Shown here: positions 30,845-39,425 of the stretch, piece after piece
How the letters are laid out: each line of letters begins with the position of its first letter
How positions within the stretch are numbered: the first letter of the stretch is position 1
Origin: Mesorhizobium sp. INR15
Lineage (GTDB): Bacteria > Pseudomonadota > Alphaproteobacteria > Rhizobiales > Rhizobiaceae
NCBI RefSeq assembly: GCF_015500075.1
Contig: NZ_CP045496.1
Location: 3,172,001 to 3,236,000, forward strand
DNA: 64,000 bases
Direction of reading: 5' to 3'
Notes under the pieces: generated by a model
What the model was told of the DNA's origin: nothing
What the model saw: the letters and a program-made list of their open reading frames with translations, nothing else
Database searches by the model: none
Made by a program: the position numbers and the translations under genes

Positions 30845-31258
30845 TCAGGCTTTTCGGCGAAGGCGGCCCAAGCTGTCGAGAACTCGAATTCTTCGGCTTG
30901 GGACACCAACATATCCGGTCGTGGAGCGGCGGCCGCGCGCATCTTCGATCGTGACGGTCAAGTGGTTGCCGTTCGAGTAGCGCGCCGTGATTTCGCGGAA
31001 ATCGGAAATTGACGCGCCGTGTTTCTCGAAAAAGCCGGGAAGGGCATTTCGACAACTGGCTACGGCCTTCGAGAGGAATTCCGATGGAATGCCTTCTGTA
31101 ACCGTGCCGCCGAGAAAATCGACGGTCATGAATCCTTCGAGGCTTCCGCGTGCTTCTTCGAATATGTCCGGGCCAAAGAAACCGGATATGCCGCCATATC
31201 CGCTGGCCAGCGAGTCAGCGACATTGTGGGCTACAGCCCGAAGTTCATCGTGCTTCAT
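30845..31258 (-). CDS. Hypothetical protein
   Basis: The 137-residue protein (MKHDELRAVAHNVADSLASG...) is soluble with mixed alpha/beta character: GISGFFGPDIFEEARGSLEG, SKAVASCRNALPGFFEKHGA, HLTVTIEDARGRRSTTGYVG. It ends very basic (RIRVLDSLGRLRRKA). It is convergent with xthA. I do not recognise a family. Base use is like the neighbours, and the length of the open frame supports coding. Confidence 0.6.
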   Translation of the reverse strand: MKHDELRAVAHNVADSLASGYGGISGFFGPDIFEEARGSLEGFMTVDFLGGTVTEGIPSEFLSKAVASCRNALPGFFEKHGASISDFREITARYSNGNHLTVTIEDARGRRSTTGYVGVPSRRIRVLDSLGRLRRKA

Positions 31259-31397
31259 GATTGCATGCGGCTGGGTCGCGCCTGTCGCCTCAGGCCGTTT
31301 TTCGAGCGGCGCTACATGGGAAACAACAACCCTGCGTTCGCTTTTAGGCGAAACATAAATGGCGAATGCAGAACGATCTGGTTCTGATGCGCTGAAA

Positions 31398-31484
31398 TCA
31401 GCCAGGGGTCTTCGAAGCGGTGGCGGTGATCGCCTTGAGGCTGCCCTTCTTGACCAGGACCGGGCTTTCGTAGGTCTTCTTCAT
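31398..31484 (-). CDS. MKKTY-family small peptide 8 (KKG-leader subfamily)
   Basis: This 28-residue gene opens MKKTYESPVLVKKGSLKAIT, and the tail is ATASKTPG. Here the leader has Gly at position 14 and Thr at 20, so it matches the lasso-leader pattern Y-x-x-P-x-L-x-x-x-G-x-x-x-x-x-T exactly. GGAGAG precedes the ATG. Its own promoter (TTGACA-N17-ACTATC) lies at 31511-31539. It is the last gene, in transcription order, of a five-copy array. Confidence 0.72.
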   Translation of the reverse strand: MKKTYESPVLVKKGSLKAITATASKTPG

Positions 31485-31510
31485 GATCAGACTCTCCAAT
31501 ATCCGCCCAG

Positions 31511-31539
31511 GATAGTGCCTGATGGGATCAGGTTGTCAA
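31511..31539 (-). promoter_or_regulatory. Promoter of peptide 8
   Basis: On the reverse strand TTGACA (31534-31539) is followed after 17 bases by ACTATC (31511-31516). A CCTGAT/ATCAGG inverted repeat fills the spacer and could be an operator. Confidence 0.6.
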
Positions 31540-31597
31540 GAAACCCCGGTCGTCGCGTGTCGCCGAACCTGCGCCTCAGCACGGTTCCACTAGCCGA

Positions 31598-31684
31598 TCA
31601 GGCCTGGGCGTTCGACGCGTTCGCCGTGATCGTCTTGAGATTGCCCTTCTTGACAAGGGTCGGGCGTTCGTAGGTTTTCTTCAT
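31598..31684 (-). CDS. MKKTY-family small peptide 9 (KKG-leader subfamily)
   Basis: This 28-residue gene opens MKKTYERPTLVKKGNLKTIT, with the tail ANASNAQA. It has the full Y-x-x-P-x-L-x-x-x-G and Thr20 leader pattern. The spacing to the neighbouring copies is about 113 and 54 bases. The tail differs completely from that of peptide 8 while the leader is almost identical, the pattern expected of precursor peptides or of a diversifying effector. Confidence 0.72.
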   Translation of the reverse strand: MKKTYERPTLVKKGNLKTITANASNAQA

Positions 31685-31738
31685 GCTCATGCTTTCCAGG
31701 ATTTCACGGGCATTCCGCTTATGACCGGCGCGCGGAGA

Positions 31739-31825
31739 TCAAAAGACCGGCGCCGAAGAACCGGCGGTGATCGTCTTGAGATTGCCCTTCTTCACAAGGA
31801 CGGGCCGCTCGTAAGCTCTCTTCAT
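31739..31825 (-). CDS. MKKTY-family small peptide 10 (KKG-leader subfamily)
   Basis: This 28-residue gene opens MKRAYERPVLVKKGNLKTIT, with the tail AGSSAPVF. A second ATG lies directly before the chosen start. TTGGAGCGCC is the ribosome site. Thr20-Ala-Gly follows the leader, close to the T-x-G that ends many lasso leaders. Proteins of this exact type are labelled putative RiPP precursors in mesorhizobial annotation as far as I recall. Confidence 0.72.
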   Translation of the reverse strand: MKRAYERPVLVKKGNLKTITAGSSAPVF

Positions 31826-31886
31826 CATAAGGCGCTCCAATTTTCGCAGGACTGCGCCCGGCGGCGCGCCAACGTGTTCGCTCAGA

Positions 31887-31973
31887 TCAGGTTATGACCG
31901 GAGAACCGACCGCGGTGATCGCCTTGAGGTTGCCCCTCTTGATCAGGACGGGCCGCTCGTAGATTTTCTTCAT
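31887..31973 (-). CDS. MKKTY-family small peptide 11 (KKG-leader subfamily)
   Basis: This 28-residue gene opens MKKIYERPVLIKRGNLKAIT, with the tail AVGSPVIT. The leader pattern is complete (Tyr5, Pro8, Leu10, Gly14, Thr20). It is the second gene of the array in transcription order. No terminator separates it from peptide 12, so the two may share a transcript. Confidence 0.72.
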   Translation of the reverse strand: MKKIYERPVLIKRGNLKAITAVGSPVIT

Positions 31974-32006
31974 GTCCAGGCTCTTCTATATTTCAGACGG
32001 TCGAGG

Positions 32007-32090
32007 TCAGGTCGCGGTCGATGGGGTGGCCGTAATCGTCTTCAGGTTACCCTTCTTGACCAGGACAGGGCGTTCGTAGGTCTTCTTCAC
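32007..32090 (-). CDS. MKKTY-family small peptide 12 (KKG-leader subfamily)
   Basis: This 27-residue gene starts at a GTG and reads VKKTYERPVLVKKGNLKTIT, with the tail ATPSTAT. The start is fixed by AAGGAGAA seven to eight bases upstream and by alignment with the other copies, all of which have Met here. It is the first gene of the five-copy array and has a promoter with an inverted repeat over the -10 (32106-32147). Confidence 0.7.
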   Translation of the reverse strand: MKKTYERPVLVKKGNLKTITATPSTAT

Positions 32091-32105
32091 GGTGAGATTC
32101 TCCTT

Positions 32106-32131
32106 ATGTGCCACCTGGGATTGTGGCACAT
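32106..32131. promoter_or_regulatory. Perfect inverted repeat over the peptide-array promoter
   Basis: ATGTGCCAC (32106-32114) and GTGGCACAT (32123-32131) form a perfect 9-bp inverted repeat that covers the -10 region and the start of the transcript of peptide 12. It could be an operator or a 5' hairpin. Confidence 0.6.
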
Positions 32132-32147
32132 CACGGCCCGCTGTCAA
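32119..32147 (-). promoter_or_regulatory. Promoter of the five-peptide array
   Basis: On the reverse strand TTGACA (32142-32147) is followed after 17 bases by ACAATC (32119-32124), with the ribosome site AAGGAGAA downstream. Confidence 0.55.
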
Positions 32148-32346
32148 CCAAGCCGGCTACGCAGCCCGCTATGCCTTGGCGGGCTTGAACCCGTGCTGGG
32201 CCGACGGACGCAGCTGCAGGTGGCGCCATTTTGCGCTCGATGATTCGCGCTGATAGTCTGCCGGGCCGCATGACGGGCATCGCCGCGACATCGCCACCAT
32301 TCCAGGCGAGAACCGATGGCCGGCAAGGCTGGACAATGGGGGCCCG

Positions 32347-33873
32347 ATGAACAGATTGGCTGACCGGCTGCTCGCGCTCTTGCTGGCTGTGGTGGCCGTT
32401 GCGTGCGTGGCTCACATCTACCTTCTGCCGGGCGCCATGGATTTCGCCCTGAACAACCTGCCGCAGCGGCTGCGGGAGGCGAGCGTGCTGCAACTGGCGG
32501 CGTTCTCGGTGCTGGCGTTCGCTTGCCTGGTTGGCGCGGCGCTGTTCTGGGCCGGCAGTCTGCCGGGCCGGGTCAGTCTGCCGGCAGGTGCGCCGCTGTT
32601 TGGCCGTGCAGCAGAGGCGCAGGAGACCGGCAGGCCGCGCCTGCGGCAGGCGTTTCTCATCCTGCCGGCAATTGCCGTTATGGTGCTGCTGGCCACCAGC
32701 TTCGGCCCGTGGCGCGCACCCGGGCAGGACGTCGCCAGCGCACCGCCGGCGGAACCGTCGCCGAAGCCTGTCGCGCCCCAGCCCCCCGAGCAGGCCGCAA
32801 AGCCACTGCAGCCGGCACCTGTCACGCCGCCGGAACCCGTTCCGACGTCGCCCGTCGCCCCGACGCCACCTCAACCCGCCGTGCCAACACCGCCGGAAGT
32901 GGCTGATGTTCCGCCTGTTGCGCCGCCCACCGTGGCGCCTTTGCCAAAAACCCCGGTGCAGCCGACGCAGCCTGACGGCCATCGTGACGCCGTCGTCTGG
33001 CTGTCGGTGGCGCCGGATGGGCACTCGATCCTCAGCGCCAGCACCGACCACATGATCAAGCTCTGGGACATTGGCGGCAAGCGGCTGATCCGCAATCTTG
33101 GCACCCACAAGGACATGGCGCGCTCGGCGCTCTATCTGCCTGATGGCCAGCGCGCGCTGACGGCGGGCGACGATGGCGAGATCGTGCTGCGCCAGCTGTC
33201 CGACGGCGCCGTGCTGCATGTCTTCCAGGCCGGCGGCAATGGCGGCGCCAACAAGCTGGCCATCACGCCCGACGGCAAGCGCGCCGTCAGCGTGCATGAG
33301 GCCGGCACCGTCATCGTCTGGGACCTGGAGAAGGGCACCGTGCTGCATGTCATGCAGGGGCATGACTGGTCGGCGGTCGCCGTCGCCGTGTCGCCCGATG
33401 GCACCCGCGCCATTTCAGGCAGTATCGATGGCACGCTGAAATACTGGGACATCGTCGCCGGCAAGCAGCTGCGCAGCTGGCGCGGGCACGAACAGGGTGC
33501 CTATGGAGCCGTGTTCACGCCGGACGGCCACCACGTGATCACCGGCAGCGGCGACGACACGATCAAGGAGTGGGATCTCGACACGTTCAAGGCGGTGCGC
33601 GAATTCGATGGCCATTCCGGCACGGTCTATGTGCTGGCGCTGTCGGGCGACGGCAAGCGGCTGTTGTCCGGTTCGCTCGACGGCACGGCGCGGCTGTGGG
33701 ACATGGGTTCGGGCAACGAACTTGCCGAATATGACAGCCAGTCCGGCCCGGTCTACGCGGTGGCCTTCGCCGCCGACGGCACGGTGCTGACCAGCGGCTA
33801 CGACCGCACCATCCGCGACTGGCCGGCCACCGGCGGCGAAGCGGTGGTGCTGTTTGCCGGTGCGCCGCAGTGA
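32347..33873 (+). CDS. Membrane-anchored WD40-repeat protein
   Basis: The 508-residue protein has three hydrophobic helices in its first 120 residues (about 7-28, 47-72, 98-115). A Pro-rich linker of about 90 residues (PAEPSPKPVAPQPPEQAAKP and onward) follows. The C-terminal WD40 propeller has about seven repeats (about 210-505), each with a W-D motif such as HMIKLWDIGG, GTVIVWDLEK, GTLKYWDIVA, DTIKEWDLDT, GTARLWDMGS and RTIRDWPATG. The propeller probably sits in the periplasm or at the membrane face as a protein-binding scaffold. It is an isolated gene and no enzymatic residues are evident. Confidence 0.85.
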   Translation: MNRLADRLLALLLAVVAVACVAHIYLLPGAMDFALNNLPQRLREASVLQLAAFSVLAFACLVGAALFWAGSLPGRVSLPAGAPLFGRAAEAQETGRPRLRQAFLILPAIAVMVLLATSFGPWRAPGQDVASAPPAEPSPKPVAPQPPEQAAKPLQPAPVTPPEPVPTSPVAPTPPQPAVPTPPEVADVPPVAPPTVAPLPKTPVQPTQPDGHRDAVVWLSVAPDGHSILSASTDHMIKLWDIGGKRLIRNLGTHKDMARSALYLPDGQRALTAGDDGEIVLRQLSDGAVLHVFQAGGNGGANKLAITPDGKRAVSVHEAGTVIVWDLEKGTVLHVMQGHDWSAVAVAVSPDGTRAISGSIDGTLKYWDIVAGKQLRSWRGHEQGAYGAVFTPDGHHVITGSGDDTIKEWDLDTFKAVREFDGHSGTVYVLALSGDGKRLLSGSLDGTARLWDMGSGNELAEYDSQSGPVYAVAFAADGTVLTSGYDRTIRDWPATGGEAVVLFAGAPQ

Positions 33874-33881
33874 GCGTTTTC

Positions 33882-34030
33882 CCTTCTCCCCTTGTGGGAG
33901 AAGGTGGATCGGCGCTTTGGCGCCGAGCCAGATGAGGGGTGCTGGAAGGAATGAGGCGTTGGTGTTTCCTGGAACACCCCTCATCCGGCCTCGCTTCGCG
34001 ATGCCACCTTCTCCCACAGGGGGGAGAAGG
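33882..34030. repeat. Dispersed rhizobial intergenic mosaic-type repeat, complete copy
   Basis: This element is nearly the same as at 29228-29371, with CCTTCTCCCCTTGTGGGAGA at one end and its inverse at the other. The 170 bases between it and the deaminase gene hold no gene that I can support. Confidence 0.8.
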
Positions 34031-34204
34031 AAGGCGCCTTACCTTCGGCGCTGATTCATCTTCCCGCTTTATCCTCTTGTTTATGCATTACCTTTTTCCT
34101 GAATAGTTGTCCGGTTGAAAACAGTTTCCACCATTTGCCGTGTTGACGCTGGCGTTGCACGCATGGTCTAGCCGGACAAACACGACCCAAATGATGGTGA
34201 CGCC

Positions 34205-35398
34205 TTGACCGCCTCCTCGAACATTCTCTTCACCAACGCAAAGCTAGCGGATGGTGCGCTGGCCGACCTCGGCGTGACCGGCGGACGCTTCAGCGCCATC
34301 GTGCCGGCCGGCGGCGGCGTGGCGACCGATGCCAGGGTTGTCGACCTTGGCGGCCAACTCGTCGTGCCCGCCTTCGTCGAAGGCCATATCCATCTCGACA
34401 CCAGTTTTTATGGCGACGCCTGGCGGCCGCACATTCCTTGCATCAATGGCTTTGACGTGCGCGAGCGCGTCGCGTTCCAGGCGCAAAACCTTGCCGCCGC
34501 CGCCCCCATGGAAGAACGCGCGAGGAACCAGCTCGAGCTCTGCATCGGCAATGGCAGCCTCGCCATGCGCAGCCATGTCATGGTCGATGGTTCGGTCGGC
34601 CTCAAGCACCTTGAGGTGATCCTGGCGGTGCGCGAGCAGTACCGCGAGCAGATCGACATCCAGCTCGTCGCCTTTCCGCAAAGCGGCATCCTGTCCTCGC
34701 CAGGCACGCCGGAATTTCTGGACGAGGCGCTGAAGCTTGGCTGCGACCTGATCGGCGGGCTCGATCCCGCGAGTTTCGACCGCGATGTCAAAGGCCATCT
34801 CGATGTGGTGTTCGGACTGGCGCAAAAGCATGGCGTCGGCGTCGATATCCATCTGCATGATGGCGGCAGCCTCGGCCTGTTCCAGATCGAGGAGATCGCC
34901 GCGCGCACCAGGGCGCTCGGCATGCACGGACACGTTGCCGTCAGCCACGCCTATGCGCTGGGCGATATCGATAACGCGGCATTGATGAAGGCAGGCGAGA
35001 TGCTGGCCGCCTCGGGCGTGGCGATCATGACCAACGCGCCGGGCAATCACGCATTCCCGCCGGTCACGGCCTTGCGCCAGTCCGGTGTCACCGTGTTCAG
35101 CGGCTCCGACAACATCCGCGATTCCTGGTGGCCCTATGGCGACGGCGACATGCTGTCTCGCGCCAACCTCATCGGCTACCGCTCGGGTTTCTACGAGGAC
35201 TGGGAATTGACTTCGGCCTTCGACGTGGTGAGCCATGCCGGCGCCAAGGCACTTGGCCTGGAGGGCTACGGCATAGCTGTCGGCGCCAGGGCCGACTTCG
35301 TGACGATAAAGGCCGAGCACGTGCCCGAGGCCGTAGTGGCGGTGCCGAAAGGACGCACGGTGTATCGGGCGGGCAAGCAGATCAGAACTTGTAGCTGA
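34205..35398 (+). CDS. Amidohydrolase family protein, cytosine deaminase-like
   Basis: The 397-residue protein has the metal-binding signatures of the cytosine-deaminase branch of amidohydrolases: VEGHIHLDTSFYGD (His-x-His, about residue 61), GVDIHLHDGGSLG (about 216), VAVSHAYALGD (about 246) and VTVFSGSDNIRDSWWPYG with the catalytic Asp (about 300). These enzymes hydrolyse an amino group from cytosine or related rings. Translation starts at TTG. The 3' end overlaps the convergent outer-membrane protein gene by 17 bases. No transporter is adjacent. Confidence 0.85.
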   Translation: MTASSNILFTNAKLADGALADLGVTGGRFSAIVPAGGGVATDARVVDLGGQLVVPAFVEGHIHLDTSFYGDAWRPHIPCINGFDVRERVAFQAQNLAAAAPMEERARNQLELCIGNGSLAMRSHVMVDGSVGLKHLEVILAVREQYREQIDIQLVAFPQSGILSSPGTPEFLDEALKLGCDLIGGLDPASFDRDVKGHLDVVFGLAQKHGVGVDIHLHDGGSLGLFQIEEIAARTRALGMHGHVAVSHAYALGDIDNAALMKAGEMLAASGVAIMTNAPGNHAFPPVTALRQSGVTVFSGSDNIRDSWWPYGDGDMLSRANLIGYRSGFYEDWELTSAFDVVSHAGAKALGLEGYGIAVGARADFVTIKAEHVPEAVVAVPKGRTVYRAGKQIRTCS

Positions 35399-36062
35399 GC
35401 CCGACCCGTACATCGTTCGTCTTGAGATCGACACTCGCCCCGGTCGATGCAGCCGCTCCCGTAAGATCCTTGCTGCCGAAGTCGGTGTAGCGATATTCGG
35501 CCCGGGCGATCCACTTGTCAGTGAAGGCCTGCTCAATGCCAGCCCCGACGGTCCAGCCAATGTGCGTGTCGTCGTGGAGCGGTATTTCAGCGGTGGCGCC
35601 GCCGTTCCCGATGATCCCCGTCACCTCGTATCTTGCTGCTGCAAGACCGGCGGTGATGTAGGGCAGGGTGCGATCGAAAGCATAGCCCGCCCGTAGCCGC
35701 GCGGAACCCGACCACGTGAGTTTGTTCCTGATCAACACGTTGGTGATGGTCGTCAGCCCCTCCACATTGCTGTTCGTAAGGTCAGCCTCGGCGCCAAGCA
35801 CGAAGCGGTTCGTCAGCTCATGATTGACGCCAATATGGACGCCGCCGACAAAGCCGTCCGGATTGATATCGAAGCCGTCGGTGCCGCCGATGAAAAGGCT
35901 GGATTTTCCGGCTGCGTAGCCGAAATCCATGCCTGCATAGAGGCCGGACCAGGCAAAGCCCGCTTCGACTGGTACCGCCTCGTCATGGGCGATTGTGTCG
36001 GCCGCGAAGGCCGAACCCGTTATCAGGATCATCGCGGAGGCGATAATGAGCGTATTTGTCAT
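35382..36062 (-). CDS. Outer membrane beta-barrel protein, Omp25/Omp31 type
   Basis: The 226-residue protein starts MTNTLIIASAMILITGSAFA, a signal peptide, followed by AWSGLYAGMDFGYAAGKSSL, the start of the rhizobial/brucellar Omp25/31 eight-stranded barrel. Later strands include ARLRAGYAFDRTLPYITAGL, GWTVGAGIEQAFTDKWIARA and the terminal DVRVGLSYKF ending in Phe. The ATG at 36062 is chosen for the signal peptide. A second member is at 62853-63581. These proteins stabilise the envelope; specific roles differ. Confidence 0.88.
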   Translation of the reverse strand: MTNTLIIASAMILITGSAFAADTIAHDEAVPVEAGFAWSGLYAGMDFGYAAGKSSLFIGGTDGFDINPDGFVGGVHIGVNHELTNRFVLGAEADLTNSNVEGLTTITNVLIRNKLTWSGSARLRAGYAFDRTLPYITAGLAAARYEVTGIIGNGGATAEIPLHDDTHIGWTVGAGIEQAFTDKWIARAEYRYTDFGSKDLTGAAASTGASVDLKTNDVRVGLSYKF

Positions 36063-36242
36063 TGCAAGGTAACTCCGTGAAAGTCGCAACGGTGCTCGAT
36101 GCGGGATTGGCAGGCGGGGCAAGAATGCCGACCGCCGCCACCCGCAACGCCGTACGTTAGAAATGTGATTGGATTTGCCAGACACCGGTCTGGCGACGGA
36201 CGCGGCTGGGTTCGGATTACCCGCCTGGACGCCAGCGATGCG

Positions 36243-36695
36243 TTATTTCTTGCTCGGATCTTCCGCCGGGTTCACATAGGTGATCGCGAAAGGCCCTTCG
36301 CCATGAACCTGGACAATCGTGTCGCTTGTCGTCCACGCGAAATGGTTCATTCCGGTGGGGGCAACGCCGAAGCCGCCGGCGGTGAGTTCGATGCCTTGCG
36401 TCTCGTCGAGCTTGTCGCCCATTCCGATGTGGAAGTTGCCGGAGATCACAGTCACATATTCCGAGGTAGGATGATTGTGGGCGGGAATCTTGTAACCCGC
36501 GGGCATCTTCAGCCGCAGCACATAGATGCCTTCCTTTGAAGGATCCCCGGCTATGACTGCCATGTCCGCACCGGCGGGCAAGACCGCTGGAACAGGTCCC
36601 CATTTGATGCCGTCAGCGTTGACCGGCATGTCGTGAGCCAGCAGGGGCGCTGTTCCAACAAGCAGAAGTGCGAGTGCGGAGGCGAGCTTGAGCAT
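36243..36695 (-). CDS. Secreted cupin-domain protein
   Basis: The 150-residue protein has a signal peptide (MLKLASALALLLVGTAPLLA) and a single cupin barrel with the metal motif PAHNHPTSEYVTVISGNFHI (His-x-His...Glu) and a later Gly-Met-Asn-His-Phe segment giving the fourth ligand. Such small periplasmic cupins bind a metal and may act as sensors or enzymes on small molecules. The gene is divergent from an AraC regulator with an N-terminal cupin, which suggests regulation by it. Confidence 0.8.
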   Translation of the reverse strand: MLKLASALALLLVGTAPLLAHDMPVNADGIKWGPVPAVLPAGADMAVIAGDPSKEGIYVLRLKMPAGYKIPAHNHPTSEYVTVISGNFHIGMGDKLDETQGIELTAGGFGVAPTGMNHFAWTTSDTIVQVHGEGPFAITYVNPAEDPSKK

Positions 36696-36839
36696 GATAT
36701 CTTTCCATTTGGTTGGCAGAACGGTCGCGTTTCTTGCTAAGCTCGACAGTTCATAACCCAGGTCGCTGAGGGCGCCTTCGGGACTATTTGGCCGAGCTGC
36801 TGCGTTGGCAGGTGTAGTCCCCAAGCTTCAGGATCAACA

Positions 36840-37994
36840 ATGATTGCAACATCGGATTTACATGCAGGGACACCGGATCGCGCGCCTTCTGCCGGGCCGG
36901 ATCTGCTGTCGGAAATGCTGAAGTCCCTACGCTTGACGGGCTCCGTCTTCCTGAGCGGCTGCTTCAGCGCTCCGTTCGGAATTGTGTCGCCGAAATATTA
37001 CGAGCCGGGCACGCCGATGGCGCATCTGCGCCACATCAGCATTTTCCATCTGATCGTAACCGGCAGCTGCACCTTCGAGGCTGCCAATGGCGAGCGGCGG
37101 GACGTCGCGGCCGGCGACCTGCTGTTTCTGCCGTTCGCTGATCATCACAAGTTCTGGAAAGGTGAGCCTGCCGTGATGGTCGAGGCCGGACAGATCGTTC
37201 AGCCGGGCCGGATCGAAGGGATGTGGTCCGTCAACCATGGTGGAGGCGGTGATGAACTTCGCATGGTTTGCGGCTTCCTCGAATCTTCGGAATTTCTGTT
37301 TGCCCCGGTCTTTCGTTCGCTTCCGACGCTGATCGTCGAACAGACATCGCAAGACAAGGTTGGCGAGCTGATCGCCTCGACAGTGCGCGAAATCAATCTG
37401 GGCGCCGAGGCGGCGATACCAGGGTCCCAGGCGGTGCTGGGCCGGCTTATGGAGCTTTTGTTCCTGGAGGTCCTGCGGCGCCATGTGGCGCGGCTGCCGA
37501 CGGGCTCGAAGGGCTGGTTCGCGGCGCTTAACGATCCGATCGTGCTGAGGACATTGCAGCTTCTCCACGTTGATCCAGCGCACGCCTGGACCGTCGATCA
37601 GATTGCCGACAAGGTCGGCTCATCGCGAACGATCGTGGCGGAGCGATTCAAGATGCTGCTCGGCCGTCCGCCGATCGAATATCTTACGAGTTGGCGAATC
37701 CAGCTGGCGGGAGAGCGCCTGTGCCTCGGCTACGAAAGCCTTGCCAGCATCGCGGACGGCGTGGGGTACCGATCCGAGGCGGCATTCAATCGCGCCTTCA
37801 AACGAGTGACCGGGGTCACACCAGGAAAATGGCGGGAACGGGCCGGCTCCCCAGCACCGGGTGCGGCAGCCCCCAGTTTCGATCCGGACCGGATCGTCGA
37901 TGCAGCGACGCATCTGGAGCGTGAAGAGCCGCTGCCCGCTCCGAGCCCGGATCACAGCCAGTTGGCGCGGGGAGGCAAGGCGGTGGCGCGCTGA
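36840..37994 (+). CDS. AraC-family transcriptional regulator with N-terminal cupin
   Basis: The 384-residue protein has an N-terminal cupin_6-type ligand domain (about residues 25-215; SIFHLIVTGSCTFEAANGER, DLLFLPFADHHKFW). The C-terminal AraC DNA-binding domain (about 235-340) has two helix-turn-helix units: WTVDQIADKVGSSRTIVAER and ESLASIADGVGYRSEAAFNR, then FKRVTGVTPGKWRER. A Pro-rich tail of about 45 residues follows. It probably controls the divergent cupin gene, 144 bases away. The effector is unknown. Confidence 0.88.
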   Translation: MIATSDLHAGTPDRAPSAGPDLLSEMLKSLRLTGSVFLSGCFSAPFGIVSPKYYEPGTPMAHLRHISIFHLIVTGSCTFEAANGERRDVAAGDLLFLPFADHHKFWKGEPAVMVEAGQIVQPGRIEGMWSVNHGGGGDELRMVCGFLESSEFLFAPVFRSLPTLIVEQTSQDKVGELIASTVREINLGAEAAIPGSQAVLGRLMELLFLEVLRRHVARLPTGSKGWFAALNDPIVLRTLQLLHVDPAHAWTVDQIADKVGSSRTIVAERFKMLLGRPPIEYLTSWRIQLAGERLCLGYESLASIADGVGYRSEAAFNRAFKRVTGVTPGKWRERAGSPAPGAAAPSFDPDRIVDAATHLEREEPLPAPSPDHSQLARGGKAVAR

Positions 37995-38172
37995 TCCACT
38001 TCACTGGCTAGGCACGCAGGAGCGCGGAAAGACAAACATGACCCGGTGGCCTTGTCCAGGGACAGGCTCACCGGGCCGGACTGGCTTCTAGCGGACGCCG
38101 GTCACTACACGGCGTCCATGGCTGCCAGAGGATAACCGCCGCCTGGAGACAGAAGCTGTTGGGGCCAGTCGG

Positions 38173-38244
38173 TCAGAAGCCGACAGCTCCGATCGCCATC
38201 AACACCAGCATGACGGCCACCGCGCCCCAGACAGATGCTGTCAT
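38173..38244 (-). CDS. Possible 23-residue single-helix membrane peptide
   Basis: The frame reads MTASVWGAVAVMLVLMAIGA, then VGF: one transmembrane helix and nothing else. The ribosome site is weak. Short membrane peptides of this kind are clustered here (see 38650-38856 and 44757-44831), which gives it some support. Confidence 0.35.
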   Translation of the reverse strand: MTASVWGAVAVMLVLMAIGAVGF

Positions 38245-38307
38245 AAGACTGCCTGCGTTCAGGCGGAGCCTGCGATGCTGTCTGGGCAGTGGCTGCTTCA
38301 ATATTGG

Positions 38308-38571
38308 TCAGAAGCGGCCGACGTCGCAGACGCGCACTTTTTCAATGACCCAGTGATGGTGGCGCCAATGTTTTCTGACCTTGATAAAGCAATAGCGGTC
38401 GTGATGCTTGCGCCAATGATGGTCTCGCCAGCGATGATCACGTCCATAGTGCCGGCCCATGTCCATGTTGTTGTCTGTCGTGATGACTACACTTGCGGCC
38501 TGCGCAGGGGCTACGATGGCCGGTGACACGGCGGAGATGGCGACAAGGGCCGAGAGAAATATGCCTTTCAT
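38308..38571 (-). CDS. Small secreted His/Arg-rich protein
   Basis: The 87-residue protein has a signal peptide (MKGIFLSALVAISAVSPAIV, cleavage likely after APAQA). The mature part is full of His, Arg, Trp and Asp (MGRHYGRDHRWRDHHWRKHH), ends with two Cys-flanked beta segments, and may bind metal. Similar short secreted His-rich proteins are common in rhizobia and have no agreed function. AT-rich sequence lies upstream. Confidence 0.7.
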   Translation of the reverse strand: MKGIFLSALVAISAVSPAIVAPAQAASVVITTDNNMDMGRHYGRDHRWRDHHWRKHHDRYCFIKVRKHWRHHHWVIEKVRVCDVGRF

Positions 38572-38649
38572 TCGGCAGTTCTTTAATATTAGACATATCT
38601 TATATAAAGAACGAGCGGATGGAATGTTCCGCCGCGCGCGCCATTTTTT

Positions 38650-38856
38650 TCAGTTCGCCGTTCTGGGCTCGGCATTCTGAATCGATCGGGCGGGCGTGGA
38701 AGACAGAGTGTGCTGATCCGGTGTCGGCTCGCTCAGAGAGAGCGAGCTTCCGAGCACGAGGAACACGATGCCTATCGCCATCAGCCCGACCATCAGCACG
38801 GCAATCGCCGAGCCTGGGCCATGGCCTGTTTTGAGGATAGGGGATCGATGGATCAT
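38650..38856 (-). CDS. Small single-pass membrane protein
   Basis: The 68-residue protein reads MIHRSPILKTGHGPGSAIAV and continues into a hydrophobic helix (LMVGLMAIGIVFLVLGSSL, about residues 21-39), followed by a Ser/Thr/Pro-rich tail. A start 12 codons upstream is also open. I do not recognise the family. Confidence 0.5.
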   Translation of the reverse strand: MIHRSPILKTGHGPGSAIAVLMVGLMAIGIVFLVLGSSLSLSEPTPDQHTLSSTPARSIQNAEPRTAN

Positions 38857-39425
38857 CGCTCTGTCTTCTCGTTGCAGGTCCGGCGGTGTCACGCCAGGGA
38901 CCGAACGGCAACGGTGAAAAAGGCAAGTTGTTCCTTTCGCCGGGCCTCGGTCCGGTCACATAAGCCCTTTGCGTCTTATTGTGGGACTAAGGTCCCAGGT
39001 GTTTGAAGCAAAGGTCTGAGAGGACATGATCGGTTCTTGCAATGTCCACTGGACGTTCGGTTATTTTAGCCAATCGAGATATATTGATTTCGTAACACCG
39101 GTACGCAATGCGGAGATGAAGAGCAGCGAAAATGGCGGCCAGAAGGTCTTGAGCGCGGCCGACAAGCTCGCACTTTGTACCGCGAAGGGCGGCCAGCGGG
39201 CAGGTCTGACGCGCAGCGATGCAGGCGAGCCCGACCTGTTGTTTCCTCCTGGGCCCAGGGCCTTTCGGCGTCGGCCGGCATGGCCGTTCTGAGGTCACCG
39301 CGAGGCCCTGGGCGCGCGACCAGTGCCGCGGATGGCAGGCCTTCAAGGCCGAGCATGTGCCCCGGCGCTGGACGGCGAGATGGCGAGGCAAGGGCCGTTC
39401 GGACTTGCCGGATCGGCCCGGGATT
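38857..39425. other. Intergenic region, no gene supported
   Basis: Over these 569 bases open frames exist on both strands, but none has a convincing product. One forward frame at 39026 has GAGAGGAC before its ATG but loses sense after about 30 residues. The region separates the small membrane genes from the end of the KAS operon and may hold that operon's terminator. Confidence 0.5.

Noticed and set aside
31574..31590. GGAAC near 31583 downstream of peptide 9 as another stress promoter
   Set aside because: The next GTT is only 15 bases away and no hairpin-terminator unit follows.
39026..39292. 88-codon forward frame with GAGAGGAC before its ATG
   Set aside because: The first 30 residues look possible, but the rest is low-complexity Arg/Pro/Gly; there is not enough to call a gene.
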